Shown here piece by piece: positions 62,044 through 64,000 of a DNA stretch of 64,000 nt. A program made the translations under genes and the position numbers. The DNA is taken from positions 13,897,351 through 13,961,350 of the forward strand of contig OZ024878.1 of assembly GCA_964017185.1 (NCBI GenBank), read 5' to 3'. Source of the DNA: Rugalucina vietnamica. Lineage: Eukaryota; Mollusca; Bivalvia; Lucinida; Lucinidae. The notes beneath the pieces were generated by a model. The model ran no database searches. It was not told where the DNA came from and worked only from the letters and a program-made list of their open reading frames with translations. Position 1 is the first letter of the stretch, and every line of letters begins with the position of its first letter.

Positions 62044-63570
62044 CTGAAAATACATATATTTATCATAAGTTGCCGCACTTTTTGAATCTTACATTGGATG
62101 TCATTTCCTATGAAATTTATGTAATTGCCTACAATGTTAATACGTTGAGCAAGATGCAGAGAAATGTCAACGTATAAATATAGCTTTGAAAATGGTATAT
62201 AACTGGAATGGATGGTTAAATAGTGTGTTTATAGAAGTTGTTTCCCTTGGCATATCCCATTATATTACCAAAGTTTCCATTAGCTACAAGGTTTTCTATT
62301 TTAATGACAATTTAAAAGTTTACCTAGAAGCCCCTCAACATAGGTAGTCCCTGATTCACCGTACCATACTCGTCGGATGTCCTGTCGTCGTGACCTCATC
62401 AGGTTTTTGTACTCCGAGATTCTCAGTTTCTTACCATCAACGATACATGTTCTTTTAGGTCTTGGTCTGAAATACGTAGTTTACAAAGTGATAAATATTT
62501 GAATTTGACTCATTTGGAAATTTTGTAAAAAGAAATTCAGTTAGGCAGTGGCATTTTAATTGTTTTCTGTCCAGATGCATTAAGTCAATTGTAATCAGCA
62601 CTCACAAAATTTACTGCTTTGAATTTCACTCATTAATTTGTTAAATTTTGTCTTTGGTATGTTTGTTGTTTTCTGAGATTTTTCATATTTTTCATCGTTC
62701 TTTCATCAAGAATTATTATTATTATTATTTTTTTTTTTTGCTTTAAAGTCTCACTAAACTATACCTGTATCTGTAGTCTGGATGTTTCTCCATGTGTTGT
62801 TTACTGAGACGAGACTGTTCCTCATAGTAGGGCTGTTTCTCGGCATTGGACATGGCCTTCCATTTCGCACCTGTTAAAACAAAATTTATCTTTTAACCCA
62901 TTTTTAACGAATGGATTTTCCCATCATTATCATTTGGGCAAGTCCACTTTCATTTGAAGGGGCATCAGGAGTGATTTTCGAATTTTATTCAATTTTTGGA
63001 TGAAATTCTTCTATGCATTCTTCGTGTCACATCTAGGGCTATACTGTTTGCCTATGTTTGCCTATGTTCCATAAAAAGGATGCCCAACTTAAATGAGTTA
63101 AGTAGGTAATTGAGGGAATCCTTTGAACATTGGGCTCTATACAGAATTTGACATCAGTCCCTAACTTCATATAATTCATAGTTAATACATAAGTATACAG
63201 TGTATTTGATTATATTTTTACATAATGGGAAGTTAGGGTATTTGATTAGGTCAAGTAGCTCACATGGCAGAGTCATAAAGTCGGCTAGAATGACTTATAT
63301 ATTTGGTGATATACTTAATATGAATGAGCATTTTCAGCCACCATGCTCAATTTAATTGAATTGAGCATGATAAATAAGAGAAACAGACCAATAACTTACC
63401 TAGTATTTTACTGATGTTGGAATTATGCATATCTGGGCACGCCTTCAGAATTTTTCTTCTTTCCTCCCGAGCCCACACCATGAAGGCGTTCATGGGTCGC
63501 TTGATGTGAGGTTTGCTGCTCTCAGGCTTATCCTTCTGGGCACGGATTATTTTGGCACCAAACATTTTAC
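61751..63570 (-). CDS. SoxD: SoxD (Sox5/6/13-type) transcription factor gene, last four coding exons
   Basis: On the - strand, exons 63570-63400, 62870-62765, 62466-62324 and 62043-61751 join in frame. They encode a complete HMG box ([65 protein letters not shown]). After it come the SoxD-type extension ([17 protein letters not shown]) and an acidic, Ser/Asp-rich C-terminus. SoxD proteins bind AACAAT-type sites in the minor groove and act as partners or repressors of other Sox factors. They carry a coiled-coil dimerisation region upstream of the HMG box, which lies beyond the window. Identification as group D is firm; the vertebrate paralogue cannot be assigned. Confidence 0.95.
62324..62466 (-). 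CDS. SoxD: SoxD exon: HMG tail and group-D extension
   Basis: The acceptor is cgtatttcag and the donor is CTAG/gtaaac. It encodes [19 protein letters not shown], then [39 protein letters not shown] is the conserved SoxD extension and includes the C-terminal nuclear-localisation-like basic cluster. Confidence 0.94.
62765..62870 (-). CDS. SoxD: SoxD exon: HMG box second part
   Basis: The acceptor is gttttaacag and the donor is ACAG/gtatag. It encodes [34 protein letters not shown], covering HMG helices 2-3. QPYYEEQ and LSKQH are characteristic of group D. Confidence 0.95.
62871..63399 (-). other. SoxD intron within the HMG box
   Basis: Bounded by gtaagt and aacag on the - strand. No exon or repeat seen. 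The HMG-box intron position (after SKILG) is as expected for SoxD genes. Confidence 0.7.
63400..63570 (-). CDS. SoxD: SoxD exon: HMG box first part
   Basis: The acceptor (- strand) is tatacttacag and the donor is CTAG/gtaagt, phase 1. It reads [18 protein letters not shown] and then the HMG core [10 protein letters not shown]...[12 protein letters not shown]. The intervening RAQ stretch precedes the box directly, as in other SoxD proteins. Confidence 0.95.
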
Positions 63571-64000
63571 CTGTAAGTATAGAGAAATTGTAGATTGCAT
63601 TATCTGAATTAGCCTATACCACGTTACAACTTCCCATAATTTTAGGGCTTCATAAAAAATGATATTTTCATATTTTTTATGATGGGTCCTTTTTGTTTTT
63701 ACATGACTGTGAGAAAACATTATGAAGCAACAGCCTATCATGTATATTACAATCCGATATATCGATTTTTTTTCTTCTAAAAGTTGGCATTTTCATAACT
63801 TTAGGAAAATTGCATCAAACCCCCTTAAATTACAGTATACACTTATAACGTAGGCCTTGAAAATTCCGTCATCATAAAAGCCATAAATTTCTCTAAAAGA
63901 ATTTCAAAACTAAGGTTTCTCGACATCGTATCATTATTTGTTGATTTTACTGTTGTGTTACAACCAGATCATTTCTAAGACTTCCTATTTAAGGAGATAA

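Overview
This window is intron-rich, AT-rich animal nuclear DNA in which most of the sequence is transposable-element (TE) derived. The terminal-repeat families (the AGCTCACCTGAGCC type, the GAGCCGC type with a hairpin core, ACATGTACATGT motifs, tRNA-derived SINEs) are of a kind I associate with bivalve molluscs, perhaps heterodont clams. That assignment is inference. No prokaryotic, organellar, CRISPR or rRNA feature was seen. Three host genes can be read from spliced exons. (1) A PACSIN/syndapin gene on the + strand, with exons from 5581 to 20420: C-terminal part of the F-BAR domain, linker, two NPF motifs and a C-terminal SH3 domain. Its 5' exons lie before the window. (2) A TXNDC9/phosducin-like thioredoxin-fold gene on the + strand, with exons from 28668 or 37748 to 47037. 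(3) The last four coding exons of a SoxD (Sox5/6/13-type) HMG-box factor on the - strand, 63570 down to 61751, whose 5' part lies beyond the right edge. They are neighbours, not an operon. Layout: 1-20.4 kb is PACSIN with many MITEs and a 5'-truncated LINE (10343-12584) inserted in a MITE. 20.4-28.6 kb is intergenic and rich in MITEs and SINEs. 28.8-36.6 kb is a complete, apparently very young Ty3/gypsy element with identical 703-bp LTRs and one 2005-codon Gag-Pol frame. 37-47 kb holds the TXNDC9 exons, separated by a Helentron-like element, a foldback element and, inside the latter, a gag-only LTR element. 47.5-57 kb is a nest of Helentron-like elements with internal tandem repeats and a second gag-only (BEL/Pao-type) LTR element inserted in a MITE. 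57-64 kb holds more MITEs and the SoxD 3' exons. Most notable observations: a repeat family that carries CRE/CCAAT-like promoter sequence, an ATG and an in-frame mini-exon with a splice donor, one copy lying just upstream of the TXNDC9 exons in compatible phase; two young gag-only LTR elements of different superfamilies with the same 18-nt initiator-Met-type primer site; decayed copies of PACSIN exon tails in its own introns at three exons; Helentron-like insertions whose empty sites can be read from paralogous repeats; and repeated nesting that gives a relative chronology of TE activity. All coordinates, splice sites and target-site duplications were read by eye. Family names rest on motif recognition and no database search was run.
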